From: Gordonia insulae
Lineage (GTDB): Bacteria > Actinomycetota > Actinomycetes > Mycobacteriales > Mycobacteriaceae
Length of the DNA stretch: 64,000 bases
Assembly (NCBI RefSeq): GCF_003855095.1
Contig: NZ_CP033972.1
Coordinates: 4,154,001 to 4,218,000, forward strand
Direction of reading: 5' to 3'
Below, piece by piece: positions 43,674 through 52,924 of the stretch. The translations under genes were made by a program, and so were the position numbers. Under the pieces are notes generated by a model that was not told the DNA's origin, searched no databases, and saw only the letters and a list, made by a program, of their open reading frames with translations. Every line of letters begins with the position of its first letter. Within the stretch, counting starts at the first letter, position 1.

Positions 43674-44492
43674 ATGAGCGAGACATCCTTGGTGATGGAT
43701 GCATTGCGGCGGATACGCCGATCGAGCGGCGTCTCGTTGGCCTTCGCCGGCATGGTCTCCTCCGCGGCGACGCCGAAGCGGCAGAGCCTGCGGCTCGAAC
43801 ACTTCGTCGGGAACACGGCGGGCGCGCTGGCCGGGGTCGCGGTGGATGCCGGTCACGGCCTCGGCGGCAAGGTCATCAGCGTGCAGCGCCCGGTCGCCGT
43901 CGACGACTATCTGCGTACGCCGAGCATCACCCATCGGTACAACACGATCATCGCCACCGAGGGGCTTCGTGCGATGGCGGCGGTTCCGGTGATCGTCGAC
44001 CGTCGACCGGTCGCGGTGCTCTACGGGGCACTGCACACCGACGCCCCGATCGGTGCCCGCACCTTCGACGTCCTCTCCGGCGAGGCGCGCGCGCTGGAAC
44101 AACAGATCGTCGCATCCCGGGTGATGGGACAGGGTGACGCGGTCACCGAGGCGGACGAGTTGCGTGACCGGCTGACCGAGGCCTACGGCAAGCTGCGCGT
44201 ACTCGGCCGGTCCGTCGACGATGACGTGCTCGCCGCGGAGCTCCATCGCATCTCCGAGACCCTCGTCGACAGCGGGTCGGTTCCGGGCCCGAGTGTCTCG
44301 CTGACCCGGCGCGAAGAGGACGTCCTCGCGCTGGCCGCACTCGGGCACAGCAATGCCCGCATCGCCGAGGACCTCGGCATCGGCGTCCAGACGGCGAAGG
44401 GCTACATGAGGGACGCGATGGGCAAGCTCGGTGCGTCGACCCGCATCGAGGCTGTTGTCCTCGCGCGGCGCGCGGGGCTGCTACCCGGCTGA
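43674..44492 (+). CDS. LuxR-type regulator with N-terminal sensor domain
   Basis: A 272-residue regulator. Residues 1-160 resemble a GAF sensor; the C-terminal 65 residues are a LuxR helix-turn-helix (SLTRREEDVLALAALGHSNARIAEDLGI). ATG 43674 has GGAGGT just before it. The gene is divergent from the acyl-CoA synthetase across 139 bp, an arrangement often seen where the regulator controls the synthetase. Ligand not known. Confidence 0.83.
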   Translation: MSETSLVMDALRRIRRSSGVSLAFAGMVSSAATPKRQSLRLEHFVGNTAGALAGVAVDAGHGLGGKVISVQRPVAVDDYLRTPSITHRYNTIIATEGLRAMAAVPVIVDRRPVAVLYGALHTDAPIGARTFDVLSGEARALEQQIVASRVMGQGDAVTEADELRDRLTEAYGKLRVLGRSVDDDVLAAELHRISETLVDSGSVPGPSVSLTRREEDVLALAALGHSNARIAEDLGIGVQTAKGYMRDAMGKLGASTRIEAVVLARRAGLLPG

Positions 44493-44515
44493 GCGACGCC
44501 GACGCTCCACCGCGA

Positions 44516-44788
44516 TCAGTGGTTGCGGAGCTTCTCGATGAGCTCGTCCTTGTTCAGGTCCGAGTAACCCGAGAGATCGAGTTCCTTTGCGCGATCCTTC
44601 AGTTCGTCGACCGTCCAGTCCTCATACGACCCGGACTTGCCGCCCTTCTCTCCGACAAAGGATCGGGACTCGTTGTTCGCCGCATTCGCGATACGGGCCG
44701 ACTTCTCCTTGGAGTTGCCCTCGTCGCGGAGCTTCTCGTACAGCTCGTCGTCCTTGACGGATGGGCCGGGCTCCTTCTGACCTGGCAT
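44516..44788 (-). CDS. Small Rho_N-domain protein (DUF7218-like)
   Basis: A 90-residue hydrophilic protein. Residues 1-50 match a small conserved family (KDDELYEKLRDEGNSKEKSARIANA). The C-terminal 33 residues form a Rho N-terminal/SAP-like helical domain (TVDELKDRAKELDLSGYSDLNKDELIEKL), a fold that binds nucleic acid. It is divergent from another Rho_N gene at 44966. Function unknown; nucleic-acid binding is inferred from the fold. Confidence 0.8.
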   Translation of the reverse strand: MPGQKEPGPSVKDDELYEKLRDEGNSKEKSARIANAANNESRSFVGEKGGKSGSYEDWTVDELKDRAKELDLSGYSDLNKDELIEKLRNH

Positions 44789-44965
44789 GATCGCCCTCCT
44801 CCTTTGTGTCGCCCCGCGCTACGGGACTGCTCGTACGCCGACGCCGGCGCGATCGGCGAGGCGAGCGTTCCCGTTCGTTGCGGAATCGAAACGGACCAGC
44901 GGGTCGGCGCCCGATGTGCCGGATCCGTTCTAAGGTGGCGATAGCCACGACGACGAGGGGATGTC

Positions 44966-45466
44966 ATGACCAAGAAGCGCAAGTTGATCGGTCGCCTCGA
45001 GACCGAGGTCGAGCGGTTGAAGCAGGAACTTGCCCGCGTCGACAAGGAAGCGAAGAAGCGGCTCAAGAAGGCCGAGCAGGACGCGTCAGCGTTGCGGACC
45101 GAGCTCCTCAAGCTGATCGGTCAGGGCAAGGGTGGCGGGTCGGATGACGAGAAGAGCGCGCCGGCGCCAGCGGTCGCCCCGAAACCTTCCACACCGCCGA
45201 AACCTCTGAAGCCGGCCGCTGACGCCGACCCGGCGGCCGCCAAGGTGCCCGGCCTTCCGGACGCGACAGCCACACCCGACCCCGCGCCCAAGCCCACGCC
45301 GAAACCGGCAGCCACAGTGAAGCCCCCGGCCGCGAAGGCGCCTGCCAAGAAGGCTCCGGCGTCCAAGGGTCCGACCGTGGCGCAATTGCGAGCCGAGGCA
45401 AAAGGCAAGGGCATCAAAGGCTATTCGACGATGACGAAGGCACAGTTGATCGACGCACTGGGCTGA
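44966..45466 (+). CDS. Coiled-coil protein with C-terminal Rho_N/SAP-like domain
   Basis: A 166-residue protein. Residues 1-50 are a charged coiled coil (GRLETEVERLKQELARVDKE), 55-130 a Pro/Ala/Lys-rich linker, and 135-166 a Rho_N-type domain (TVAQLRAEAKGKGIKGYSTMTKAQLIDAL). GAGGGGAT precedes ATG 44966. The linker and terminal domain suggest DNA or RNA binding in the manner of actinobacterial histone-like tails. It shares its promoter region with the divergent Rho_N gene. Confidence 0.75.
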   Translation: MTKKRKLIGRLETEVERLKQELARVDKEAKKRLKKAEQDASALRTELLKLIGQGKGGGSDDEKSAPAPAVAPKPSTPPKPLKPAADADPAAAKVPGLPDATATPDPAPKPTPKPAATVKPPAAKAPAKKAPASKGPTVAQLRAEAKGKGIKGYSTMTKAQLIDALG

Positions 45467-45470
45467 CTAC

Positions 45471-47267
45471 TCACAGCCCGGTGATCGAGTATGCGCGGAG
45501 TTTGCGGTAGAGCGAGCTTCGCGACATACCCAGTGCGGCTGCGGCATGCATCCGATTGCCGCAGGCCTCCTCGAGAGCCCTGACGATGGCGTCGCGTTCG
45601 GTGGTTTCCAGCGGCGTCAGAGTTCGCGTGCCCGATGTCCGGCAGAAACCAGGGAGGTCTTCGGCCTGGATCTCGCCCACCGGCCGACGCTGCAACGACC
45701 AGTGCAACGCTTCCCGTAGTTGAGTGATGTTGCGCGGCCAGGAGAATGCGGTCACCACCCGAAGGGCCCTGGGACTGAGTCGAACCTGCCGCTGCGGGGC
45801 GAGATCATGCAGTGTTCGTGCGACGAGCGCGGGGACATCCACGGTGCGTAATCGCATTGGGGGAACCGTGACCGACTGTCCCAGCAGCGCGATGACCCGG
45901 CCGACGGTGTGTTCTCCAGCATGGGCGCCCCGCAATGTCGCTGCCACCGCGTGTCCGGAACTTTTTGCTAGCTCGATCGCTTCGAGGGCGACCTCTTCGT
46001 CGTCGGAGGTCATCATCTCGGCGTGCCGGATGATGAGGAGACCATCGGTCGATTTCCCGATGAAGGCGATATCGGTGGTGTTCAGGGACGCGCCGTCGAG
46101 GACGAAGACGGGCGTGTCACCGTGCAATTCGGCAAAGCATTCCGTCACCATGGTCACCTTGCCGGTGCCTGGCTCGCCGATCATCAGGAGCCCGGTCCCG
46201 CCGGCGAGAGCAGCAAGGGTGTCGCCCCGCGCGGCCAACCAGCCGGTGCTGCGCATCGGACCGACACCGTACCGGCGATGTGGGACGCTCGGCTCGAATG
46301 CCTGGGGGGCCGGACGAGCCGATGGCGTCCCCGCGTTGTTCACCTGCTCATCGAGGAGTGCGACGATCCCCACCACTTCGTCGCGGCAGATGATCTGTTT
46401 GCCGCGCAGGCGGATTCGGCGCCCAGAATCGAGGGTGACGATGTGCGCAACCCGATCGTCCATGGTGAGCAGGAACTCGGCGTGCTGTGCGATCATGCTC
46501 TGCTCATCCGGTGAGAGCAGTTGTCGGGCATGCTCGTTCACGATCACCGTGTCCCCCGAGGCCATCACCGCCTGGCGCGGTCGCGAATCGGCCCGGAGGT
46601 AATTTTCGAACAGTGCCCGTTTCGCCTGGCTGCGGTCGAGGAAGAGGTTGCGACTGATGTCGGCGGCAGCAGACCGTACGAGTGCGTGGATCAAGGAGCT
46701 CCAACTGTCGGCGAGCATGCTCACGTCGAGCACGCCGGCCACCCGCCCGGTCATCGGATCGAGGATCGGTGCGCCGGTGCAGGCGAATTGCACCAGTTTC
46801 TGGTTGAAATGCTCGGAACCCACCACGCTCACCGCGGCCCCGACCTCGAAGACGGTGCCGACACCGTTGGTCCCGACGCTGCTCTCCTCAAAGGAGAACC
46901 CGCGCTGGAAGTCGACGCGATCGAGCACGCGACCGACCGCCGTCGAGCAGTCGCGGCGATCGACGATACGGGCGTGCGCATCGGTGAGGGCGATGGTCAG
47001 GGGTACGTCGGCCATGTCGTCGGTGAGTCGTTCGATGACGGGCCGAGCGCAGCGCACCAGACGGGAATCGAAGTCGATGTCCTCGTGGAAGGGGACGGAA
47101 TACAGGTCCGCGTCGACACCGGCCGACTTGCTGCGTTCCCATGATGCGGCGACGACGTCTGTCACCCCGACCGCGCCCGCCGGACCGTACTCCAGGAAAT
47201 CGGCACGCGCGGCGGCGGTGCGCAGCAGTTTGTCGTTCTGGTCGATCAGCGTCGTCACCTCCTTCAC
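45471..47267 (-). CDS. AcoR-like activator with GAF, degenerate AAA+ and Fis domains
   Basis: A 598-residue regulator. Residues 60-210 are a GAF sensor, 340-520 an AAA+-like domain with Walker A GEPGTGKVT, and 550-598 a Fis helix-turn-helix (MHAAAALGMSRSSLYRKLRAY). The AAA+ part lacks the GAFTGA loop and has a weak Walker B (GLLIIRHAEMM), as expected in actinobacteria, which lack sigma-54. Relatives such as MimR and AcoR-type proteins control propane, acetone and acetoin genes. It is divergent from the Baeyer-Villiger monooxygenase and probably activates it through the palindromes at 47344-47391. Confidence 0.85.
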   Translation of the reverse strand: MKEVTTLIDQNDKLLRTAAARADFLEYGPAGAVGVTDVVAASWERSKSAGVDADLYSVPFHEDIDFDSRLVRCARPVIERLTDDMADVPLTIALTDAHARIVDRRDCSTAVGRVLDRVDFQRGFSFEESSVGTNGVGTVFEVGAAVSVVGSEHFNQKLVQFACTGAPILDPMTGRVAGVLDVSMLADSWSSLIHALVRSAAADISRNLFLDRSQAKRALFENYLRADSRPRQAVMASGDTVIVNEHARQLLSPDEQSMIAQHAEFLLTMDDRVAHIVTLDSGRRIRLRGKQIICRDEVVGIVALLDEQVNNAGTPSARPAPQAFEPSVPHRRYGVGPMRSTGWLAARGDTLAALAGGTGLLMIGEPGTGKVTMVTECFAELHGDTPVFVLDGASLNTTDIAFIGKSTDGLLIIRHAEMMTSDDEEVALEAIELAKSSGHAVAATLRGAHAGEHTVGRVIALLGQSVTVPPMRLRTVDVPALVARTLHDLAPQRQVRLSPRALRVVTAFSWPRNITQLREALHWSLQRRPVGEIQAEDLPGFCRTSGTRTLTPLETTERDAIVRALEEACGNRMHAAAALGMSRSSLYRKLRAYSITGL

Positions 47268-47343
47268 CTGGACCGACGGTCATGGCTGTGACCGGCAGCA
47301 CATTGATTATCCCCGGGTCGCCCCGCGGGAGCCACCACCGAAA

Positions 47344-47391
47344 GGACAGTTCGACTGTCCCAATTTGGGACGGCGGCGAGGTGTGGGACAG
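47344..47391. promoter_or_regulatory. Palindromic activator sites before the ketone monooxygenase operon
   Basis: GGACAGT-TCG-ACTGTCC (47344-47360) and GTCCCAA-T-TTGGGAC (47357-47371) have perfect 7-bp arms and share bases. A third half-site TGGGACAG follows at 47384-47391. The repeated TGTCCC/GGGACA words suggest cooperative binding of the divergent AcoR-like regulator. Confidence 0.6.
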
Positions 47392-47441
47392 ATCAAACAA
47401 TGGCCACCGTAATGATCTGAATCACATGAAAGGTGTGCGAC

Positions 47442-49043
47442 ATGGCAGACAAGACTCTCGACGCCCTGGTGATCGGTGCCGGCGTAGCCGGCCTGTATCA
47501 GCTCCACATGCTGCGTGAACAAGGCCTCGACGTGCGTGCCTACGATGCCGCATCGGACGTCGGCGGCACCTGGTACTGGAACCGCTACCCGGGTGCGCGG
47601 TTCGACTCCGAGGCCTACATCTATCAGTACCTGTTCGACGAGGACCTGTACAAAGGCTGGAGTTGGAGCGAGCGCTTCCCCGGCCAGCCGGAGATAGAGC
47701 AGTGGATGCACTACGTCGCGGACTCGCTCGACCTACGCCGCGACATCGTGCTCAACACCCGGATCGAGCGGGCCGTATTCGACGAGGACACCAACCGCTG
47801 GACGGTGACCACCGATTCCGGCGAGACCATCGACACTCAGTTCCTGGTCACCTGCTGCGGCATGCTCTCGGCGCCCATGGCCGAACTCTTCCCCGGTCAG
47901 GGTGACTTCGCCGGCCAGATCTTCCACACTGCGCGATGGCCCAGGGAGGGTGCGGAACTCGCGGGCAAGCGCGTGGGAGTGATCGGCAACGGCGCGACCG
48001 GGATACAGGTGATCCAGACCATCGCCGATCAGGTCGATCAGCTGAAGGTGTTCATCCGGACCCCGCAGTACGCCCTGCCGATGAAGAATCCCGCGTACGG
48101 TCCCGACGACGTGGCCGGGTACAAGTCACGTTTCGACGAACTCCGGCAGAACCTGCCGCACACGTTCACCGGCTTCGAATACGACTTCACCGTCGCCTGG
48201 GCCGATCTCACCCCGGCGCAGCGGACCGTGCGGCTCGAGGAGATCTACGACAACGGCTCACTCAAGCTGTGGCTGGCGTCGTTTGCCGAGATCTTCTCCG
48301 ACGAGCAGGTGAGCGAGGAGGTGTCGGAGTTCGTGCGCGCGAAGATGCGTGCCCGGCTGAAGGACCCGGAGCTGTGCGAACTGTTGATCCCGGAGGACTA
48401 CGGATTCGGCACGCATCGTGTCCCGCTGGAGACCGGCTACCTCGAGATCTATCATCGCGACAACGTCGAACCTGTTGCCGTCAAGAACAATCCGATTGCG
48501 CGCATCGTGGAGAACGGCCTCATCCTCACCGACGGCACGCTTTACGAGCTCGACGTCATCGTCATGGCAACCGGCTTCGACGCCGGCACGGGAGCGCTCA
48601 CCCGCATAGACATCCGTGGCCGCGGCGGTCGCTCGCTGAAGGAGGACTGGGGCCGCGACATCCGCACGACGATGGGCCTGATGGTGCGCGGCTACCCGAA
48701 CATGCTGACCACCGCGGTGCCGCTTGCTCCGTCCGCGGCGCTGTGCAACATGACGACGTGCCTGCAGCAGCAGACCGAATGGATCAACGAGGCGATCCGG
48801 CATATGCGCGCGCACGGCAAGACCGTGATCGAGCCGACCGAGGCCGGCGAGGACGCCTGGGTGGCCCACCACGACGAGTTGGCCGACGCGAACCTCATCT
48901 CCAAGACGTCGTCGTGGTACGTGGGATCGAACGTTCCGGGCAAACCTCGGCGCGTCCTGTCCTACGTTGGCGGGGTGGGGGCATACCGGCAGGCGACCCA
49001 GGAGGCCGCGGCCGCGGGATACAAGGGCTTCGCACTCGGCTGA
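47442..49043 (+). CDS. Baeyer-Villiger monooxygenase, acetone/ketone type
   Basis: A 533-residue FAD/NADPH enzyme. The FAD motif is [25 protein letters not shown] follows, the full BVMO fingerprint [12 protein letters not shown] is present, and the NADPH motif is [10 protein letters not shown]. It inserts oxygen next to a ketone carbonyl. With the esterase-like gene 47 nt downstream it matches the acmAB pair I recall from Gordonia sp. TY-5, which turns acetone into methyl acetate and then acetate plus methanol. ATG 47442 has AAAGGTG at 47429-47435. Enzyme class is certain; acetone as substrate is inferred. Confidence 0.87.
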   Translation: MADKTLDALVIGAGVAGLYQLHMLREQGLDVRAYDAASDVGGTWYWNRYPGARFDSEAYIYQYLFDEDLYKGWSWSERFPGQPEIEQWMHYVADSLDLRRDIVLNTRIERAVFDEDTNRWTVTTDSGETIDTQFLVTCCGMLSAPMAELFPGQGDFAGQIFHTARWPREGAELAGKRVGVIGNGATGIQVIQTIADQVDQLKVFIRTPQYALPMKNPAYGPDDVAGYKSRFDELRQNLPHTFTGFEYDFTVAWADLTPAQRTVRLEEIYDNGSLKLWLASFAEIFSDEQVSEEVSEFVRAKMRARLKDPELCELLIPEDYGFGTHRVPLETGYLEIYHRDNVEPVAVKNNPIARIVENGLILTDGTLYELDVIVMATGFDAGTGALTRIDIRGRGGRSLKEDWGRDIRTTMGLMVRGYPNMLTTAVPLAPSAALCNMTTCLQQQTEWINEAIRHMRAHGKTVIEPTEAGEDAWVAHHDELADANLISKTSSWYVGSNVPGKPRRVLSYVGGVGAYRQATQEAAAAGYKGFALG

Positions 49044-49090
49044 GCGCGGGTCTGACGCATCCCAACCACATCGATGAAAGGCAACAAGTC

Positions 49091-50292
49091 ATGACCAGTG
49101 CAGTTCACGGACTCGACCGGGCGACCTTCCAACGTTCCGCCGACGGAATCCTGCAGTCAGCGGTCGACGCCGAGCAGCCCGTGCCGGGCGTCGTCGCGAT
49201 GGTGACCGATCGCAACGGCAATGTCTACGAGGGGGCCGCGGGTGAACGTCGCTTCGGAGCTGATGTCGACATCACCACCGACGATGCGTTCGCCATCTTC
49301 TCCACCACGAAAGCGATCACCGCCACCGCGGTGCTGCAGCTCGTCGAGGAAGGCAAACTCGATCTCGACAAGCCGGCGAACGAATACGTGCCCGAACTCG
49401 GCACGCTGAAGCTGCTCGAGGGGTTCGACGGCGACGGCGAGCCGATCCTGCGCGATCCGCGTGCGTACCCGACGACACGTCAGTTGCTCACGCACACCGG
49501 CGGATTCGGCTACGACTTCTTTGACGAGAGTTACAACCGGCTGGCGCAGGAGAAGGGCCAACCGAGTGTCACCACCGCGACCAGGGCCGCGCTGACGACG
49601 CCGTTGCTGTTCGAGCCGGGGGAGCGCTGGCAGTACGGGAGCAACATCGACTGGGCCGGTCAGGTCGTCGAGCAACTCCGCGGCAAACGGCTGGGCGAGG
49701 TGTTCGCCGAGCACATCTTCGCGCCGCTCGGCATCGACGACATGACCTTCGCACTCAACGACGAGTTCCGGACGCGGCTGGCCGAGATCCACGCCCGAGG
49801 CGCCGACGGCTCGCTGACACCCATGGACTTCGAACTGCCGTCGCCCCCGAGGTGGACTTCGGCGGCCACGGGCTCTACGGGACCGTGGGTGAGTACATGA
49901 AGTTCATCCGCATGTGGCTCAATGACGGCCGGGGCGAGCACGGTCAGGTGCTGAAGCCCGCGACCGTCGAGATGGCGGTGCAGAATCACCTCGGCGACCT
50001 GCCCGTGACGATGTTGCCGGGAGTGATCCCGGCGCTGTCCAATGACGCGGAGTTCTTTCCCGGGCAGTCGAAGTCGTGGTCGCTGCCGTTCATGATCAAC
50101 AACGAGGTGGCACCGACGGGTCGGCCCGCTGGTGCTCAGGCCTGGGCGGGGCTGGCCAACCTCTTCTATTGGATCGATCGGGAGAACGGATACGGCGGAT
50201 TCTGGGCGACCCAGATCCTGCCCTTCGGCGACGCAACCTCCTTCACCAAGTATCTGGAGTTCGAGACGGCGTTCTACAACGCACTGGACTGA
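49091..50292 (+). pseudogene. Beta-lactamase-fold esterase, frameshifted (AcmB-like)
   Basis: A serine hydrolase of about 400 residues, split by a frame change. The first part has the active-site STTK ([12 protein letters not shown]) and WQYGSNIDW. The second part (from 49852, [15 protein letters not shown]) completes the fold in another frame. The break lies at 49841-49852 beside a run of five C; one extra base there would restore [15 protein letters not shown]. It is either a real inactivating deletion or a sequencing error at the homopolymer. AAAGG sets ATG 49091. It would hydrolyse the ester made by the upstream monooxygenase. Confidence 0.8.
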
Positions 50293-50302
50293 CCCGCGGA
50301 TA

Positions 50303-50337
50303 TCGGTGCCCGGCCCGCTGACGTGGCCGGGCACCGA
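50303..50337 (+). terminator. Hairpin after the monooxygenase/esterase genes
   Basis: Bases 50303-50315 and 50325-50337 pair perfectly over 13 bp around a 9-nt loop, 10 nt after the esterase stop. It probably ends the monooxygenase operon and separates it from the LuxR gene at 50388. Confidence 0.7.
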
Positions 50338-50387
50338 CGCGACGGGAGACGCGATCCACAGGTTGGCCGGTCAGAGACAATGGGCAC

Positions 50388-51650
50388 GTGACGACCGAAC
50401 CGGAAACCTGGCGGCAGCTGCATGCCGTCCTCGACGGACCGCTGCCCGAGATCGCGCAACGATTCTCCAGGTTCCTGGCGTCGGACAGCCCGCACGAGGC
50501 GCTCGTCATCTTCACCCGTGAGTGCACCGGGCGTCCGCGGAAGGTTGCGGGCGCATCGGAGATCGTCGACCGAGTGTCCATCGACGAGCTCGACGCCATC
50601 AAGGAATCGGTGGCCCGTGGTGTCGTGGTGGACGCCGCAGGCGTGCTCGGCGGGACGTCGCGGAACCTCCGGATCCTCCGCGACGAGTCCGACACGCTGC
50701 TGGTCCTCGTGCCCCGGAAGTCATCGCGCGGGGGTCGCGCGGCAGCACCGGACTGTCTGTTGCGTGCGTGGTTCGCGATCGTGGCGACATCGATCCGGCA
50801 GCAGGTCGCGCAGGCCAGCCCGGACTATCTCGCCGAGTCGCGGGCGGCGTCGAGCGAACGGGCCCGAACCATCGCGCAGCTCACCGAAACCCACGAGGAC
50901 ACGCTCGGGTCGATCCTCGGCACCCTGCGGTCCCGCGACCTCGACGATCGGACGGCACGCGCGTCGGCCGCCGAGACGGCGTCGTCGGCGCTCATCGCGC
51001 TGCGGTCGGTCGGTGACACCGACCGCAAACTGGCGACCGAGGCGGTCGCGACCGCGTTCGCGCGGTTGCAGGCCGAACTCGAACCCGTCCTGCGCCACCT
51101 CGAAGCCGACGTCGAGTACGTGCAACCGGCGACGGACGGACGCTCCCTACCGGGCGAGATCGCCCACGCGGCACGCGCGATCGCCCGCGCGGTCGCGGTC
51201 GCCCTCGGCGCGCAGCCGGGAGTCACGCGGCTGCGGATCGCCTGGCAGTCTCGCGGCCACGATCTCGTGGTCGACATCCGGGACCAGTGCGCAGGGGGCC
51301 TCGACGCGGACGCGTTGGAGCGCCAGCTCTCCGGCCGGCTGCGGACCCTCGACGGGACACTCGAGGTGGAGACGATCGCGGGATGGGGGAATCGGGTGAC
51401 CGCGACGATCCCGCTCGAGACACCTGCCGCCCGCCCCGACGAGGATCTCCTGTCGTCGCTCAATCCGCGCGAACTCGAGGTGCTCGGTCACCTCGCGCTG
51501 GGGCGCCGGAACAAGTCGGTTGCCGCCGCGCTCGGCGTCAGTGAGAGCACGGTGAAGTTCCATGTCACCGCGATCCTGCAGAAACTGCGGGTGTCCAACC
51601 GTGGCGAGGCGGGACTGCTCGGGGCCCGCGCCGGTATCGCCGCGGACTGA
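50388..51650 (+). CDS. LuxR-family regulator with sensor-like N-terminus
   Basis: A 420-residue regulator. Residues 1-150 resemble a GAF-like sensor, 160-350 resemble the dimerisation and ATPase parts of a histidine kinase without its key motifs, and the last 65 residues are a LuxR helix-turn-helix (NPRELEVLGHLALGRRNKSVAAALGVSESTVKFHV). The start is GTG 50388, with no clear ribosome-binding site and a GACAAT 7 nt upstream, so it may be leaderless. It sits between the ketone operon and the formaldehyde dehydrogenase genes and may regulate the latter. Confidence 0.8.
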   Translation: MTTEPETWRQLHAVLDGPLPEIAQRFSRFLASDSPHEALVIFTRECTGRPRKVAGASEIVDRVSIDELDAIKESVARGVVVDAAGVLGGTSRNLRILRDESDTLLVLVPRKSSRGGRAAAPDCLLRAWFAIVATSIRQQVAQASPDYLAESRAASSERARTIAQLTETHEDTLGSILGTLRSRDLDDRTARASAAETASSALIALRSVGDTDRKLATEAVATAFARLQAELEPVLRHLEADVEYVQPATDGRSLPGEIAHAARAIARAVAVALGAQPGVTRLRIAWQSRGHDLVVDIRDQCAGGLDADALERQLSGRLRTLDGTLEVETIAGWGNRVTATIPLETPAARPDEDLLSSLNPRELEVLGHLALGRRNKSVAAALGVSESTVKFHVTAILQKLRVSNRGEAGLLGARAGIAAD

Positions 51651-51705
51651 ACAGGCCGTGCCGCAGACGCCCGGGCGGAGGCGCTGTACTTTCGTCTAGG
51701 TAGAA

Positions 51706-51798
51706 CCATCCATTCGGATGGCTGCATGTATCGCCCGACCCCGTGAGACTGGGAGTCGTAGCGGACTGCCCCGGCTTCGTTCAGAGTCGGGCAGTCCG
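51706..51798 (+). promoter_or_regulatory. Palindrome and leader hairpin before the mycothiol dehydrogenase gene
   Basis: CCATCC-ATTC-GGATGG (51706-51721) is a perfect 6-bp-arm palindrome. CGGACTGCCC (51762-51771) pairs with GGGCAGTCCG (51789-51798) over 10 bp around a 17-nt loop, about 30 nt before ATG 51830. The first may be an operator for the LuxR protein upstream. The second may be a leader hairpin affecting expression. Confidence 0.45.
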
Positions 51799-51829
51799 GA
51801 GTGGTCACCGAAAGGATCGAGAAACCGAT

Positions 51830-52924
51830 ATGTCGCAGACGGTCAAGGGAGTCATCTCACGGAGCAAAGGCGCGCCGACGGAGCTTGTCGACGTGGTGCT
51901 TCCCGATCCGGGTCCTCGCGATGTGATCGTGAAGATCCAGGCCTGCGGTGTCTGCCACACCGACCTCGCCTACAAACAGGGTGGGATCAACGACGAGTAC
52001 CCCTTCCTCCTCGGTCACGAGGCGGCAGGCATCGTCGAGACCGTCGGCTCCGACGTCTCCCACGTCGAGGTCGGTGACTTCGTGGTACTGAACTGGCGAG
52101 CGGTGTGCGGAGAGTGCCGGGCGTGTAAGCGGGGACGTCCCTGGTACTGCTTCGACACCTTCAACGCCAGCGTGCCGATGTCGCTCACCGACGGCACCGA
52201 ACTGACCCCCGCCCTGGGCATCGGGGCGTTCATCGAGAAGACGCTCATCCACGAATTGCAGTGCACCAAGGTCAATCCGGAGACCGATCCGGCGGTTGCG
52301 GGACTCCTGGGCTGCGGCGTGATGGCCGGTCTGGGTGCCGCGATGAACACCGGCAACGTTGGCCGTGGCGACTCGGTCGCGGTCATCGGGTGCGGTGGCG
52401 TCGGTGACGCCGCGATCGCCGGTGCACGACTCGCGGGTGCGACGACGATCATCGCGATCGACCGCGACCCGGCAAAACTGGAGTGGGCCAAGGACCTCGG
52501 GGCCACCCACACCATCAACGGTGCCGAGGTCGAGGACGTGATCACCGCGGTGCAGGAGCTGACCGACGGCAACGGCGTCGATGTGATCGTGGACGCGGTG
52601 GGCCGTCCGGAAACCTACCAGCAGGCCTTCTACGCGCGGGACCTCGCGGGGACCGTGGTCCTCGTCGGGGTGCCGACGCCGGACATGAAGCTGGAGTTGC
52701 CGCTCATCGACTTCTTCTCTCGCGGTGGCGCATTGAAGTCGTCTTGGTACGGCGATTGCCTTCCGGAACGGGACTTCCCGATGCTCATCGACCTCTACGA
52801 GCAGGGTCGACTGCCGCTGGACAAGTTCGTCACCGAGCGGGTCGGCCTGACCGACGTTGAGGCCGCCTTCGAGGCGATGGAGGCCGGCAAGGTGCTGCGT
52901 TCGGTCGTGGAGCTCAAGGCATGA
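51830..52924 (+). CDS. mscR: Mycothiol-dependent formaldehyde dehydrogenase / nitrosomycothiol reductase (MscR-like)
   Basis: A 364-residue zinc alcohol dehydrogenase of class III type. Catalytic zinc region CGVCHTD with GHEAAG, structural zinc cysteines [15 protein letters not shown] and NAD motif GCGGVGDAA are intact. With mycothiol it oxidises formaldehyde as S-hydroxymethylmycothiol and can reduce S-nitrosomycothiol. The next gene overlaps it by 4 nt (ATGA) and encodes a metallo-beta-lactamase protein, the same pair as M. tuberculosis Rv2259-Rv2260. ATG 51830 follows AAAGGA at a slightly long spacing. Formaldehyde could come from methanol made by the ketone module upstream. Confidence 0.88.
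   Translation: MSQTVKGVISRSKGAPTELVDVVLPDPGPRDVIVKIQACGVCHTDLAYKQGGINDEYPFLLGHEAAGIVETVGSDVSHVEVGDFVVLNWRAVCGECRACKRGRPWYCFDTFNASVPMSLTDGTELTPALGIGAFIEKTLIHELQCTKVNPETDPAVAGLLGCGVMAGLGAAMNTGNVGRGDSVAVIGCGGVGDAAIAGARLAGATTIIAIDRDPAKLEWAKDLGATHTINGAEVEDVITAVQELTDGNGVDVIVDAVGRPETYQQAFYARDLAGTVVLVGVPTPDMKLELPLIDFFSRGGALKSSWYGDCLPERDFPMLIDLYEQGRLPLDKFVTERVGLTDVEAAFEAMEAGKVLRSVVELKA

Noticed and set aside
51706..51721. A fourth SigK promoter at the CCATCC word before mscR
   Set aside because: No CCGAAT-like element lies 15 nt downstream; the word belongs to a small palindrome.
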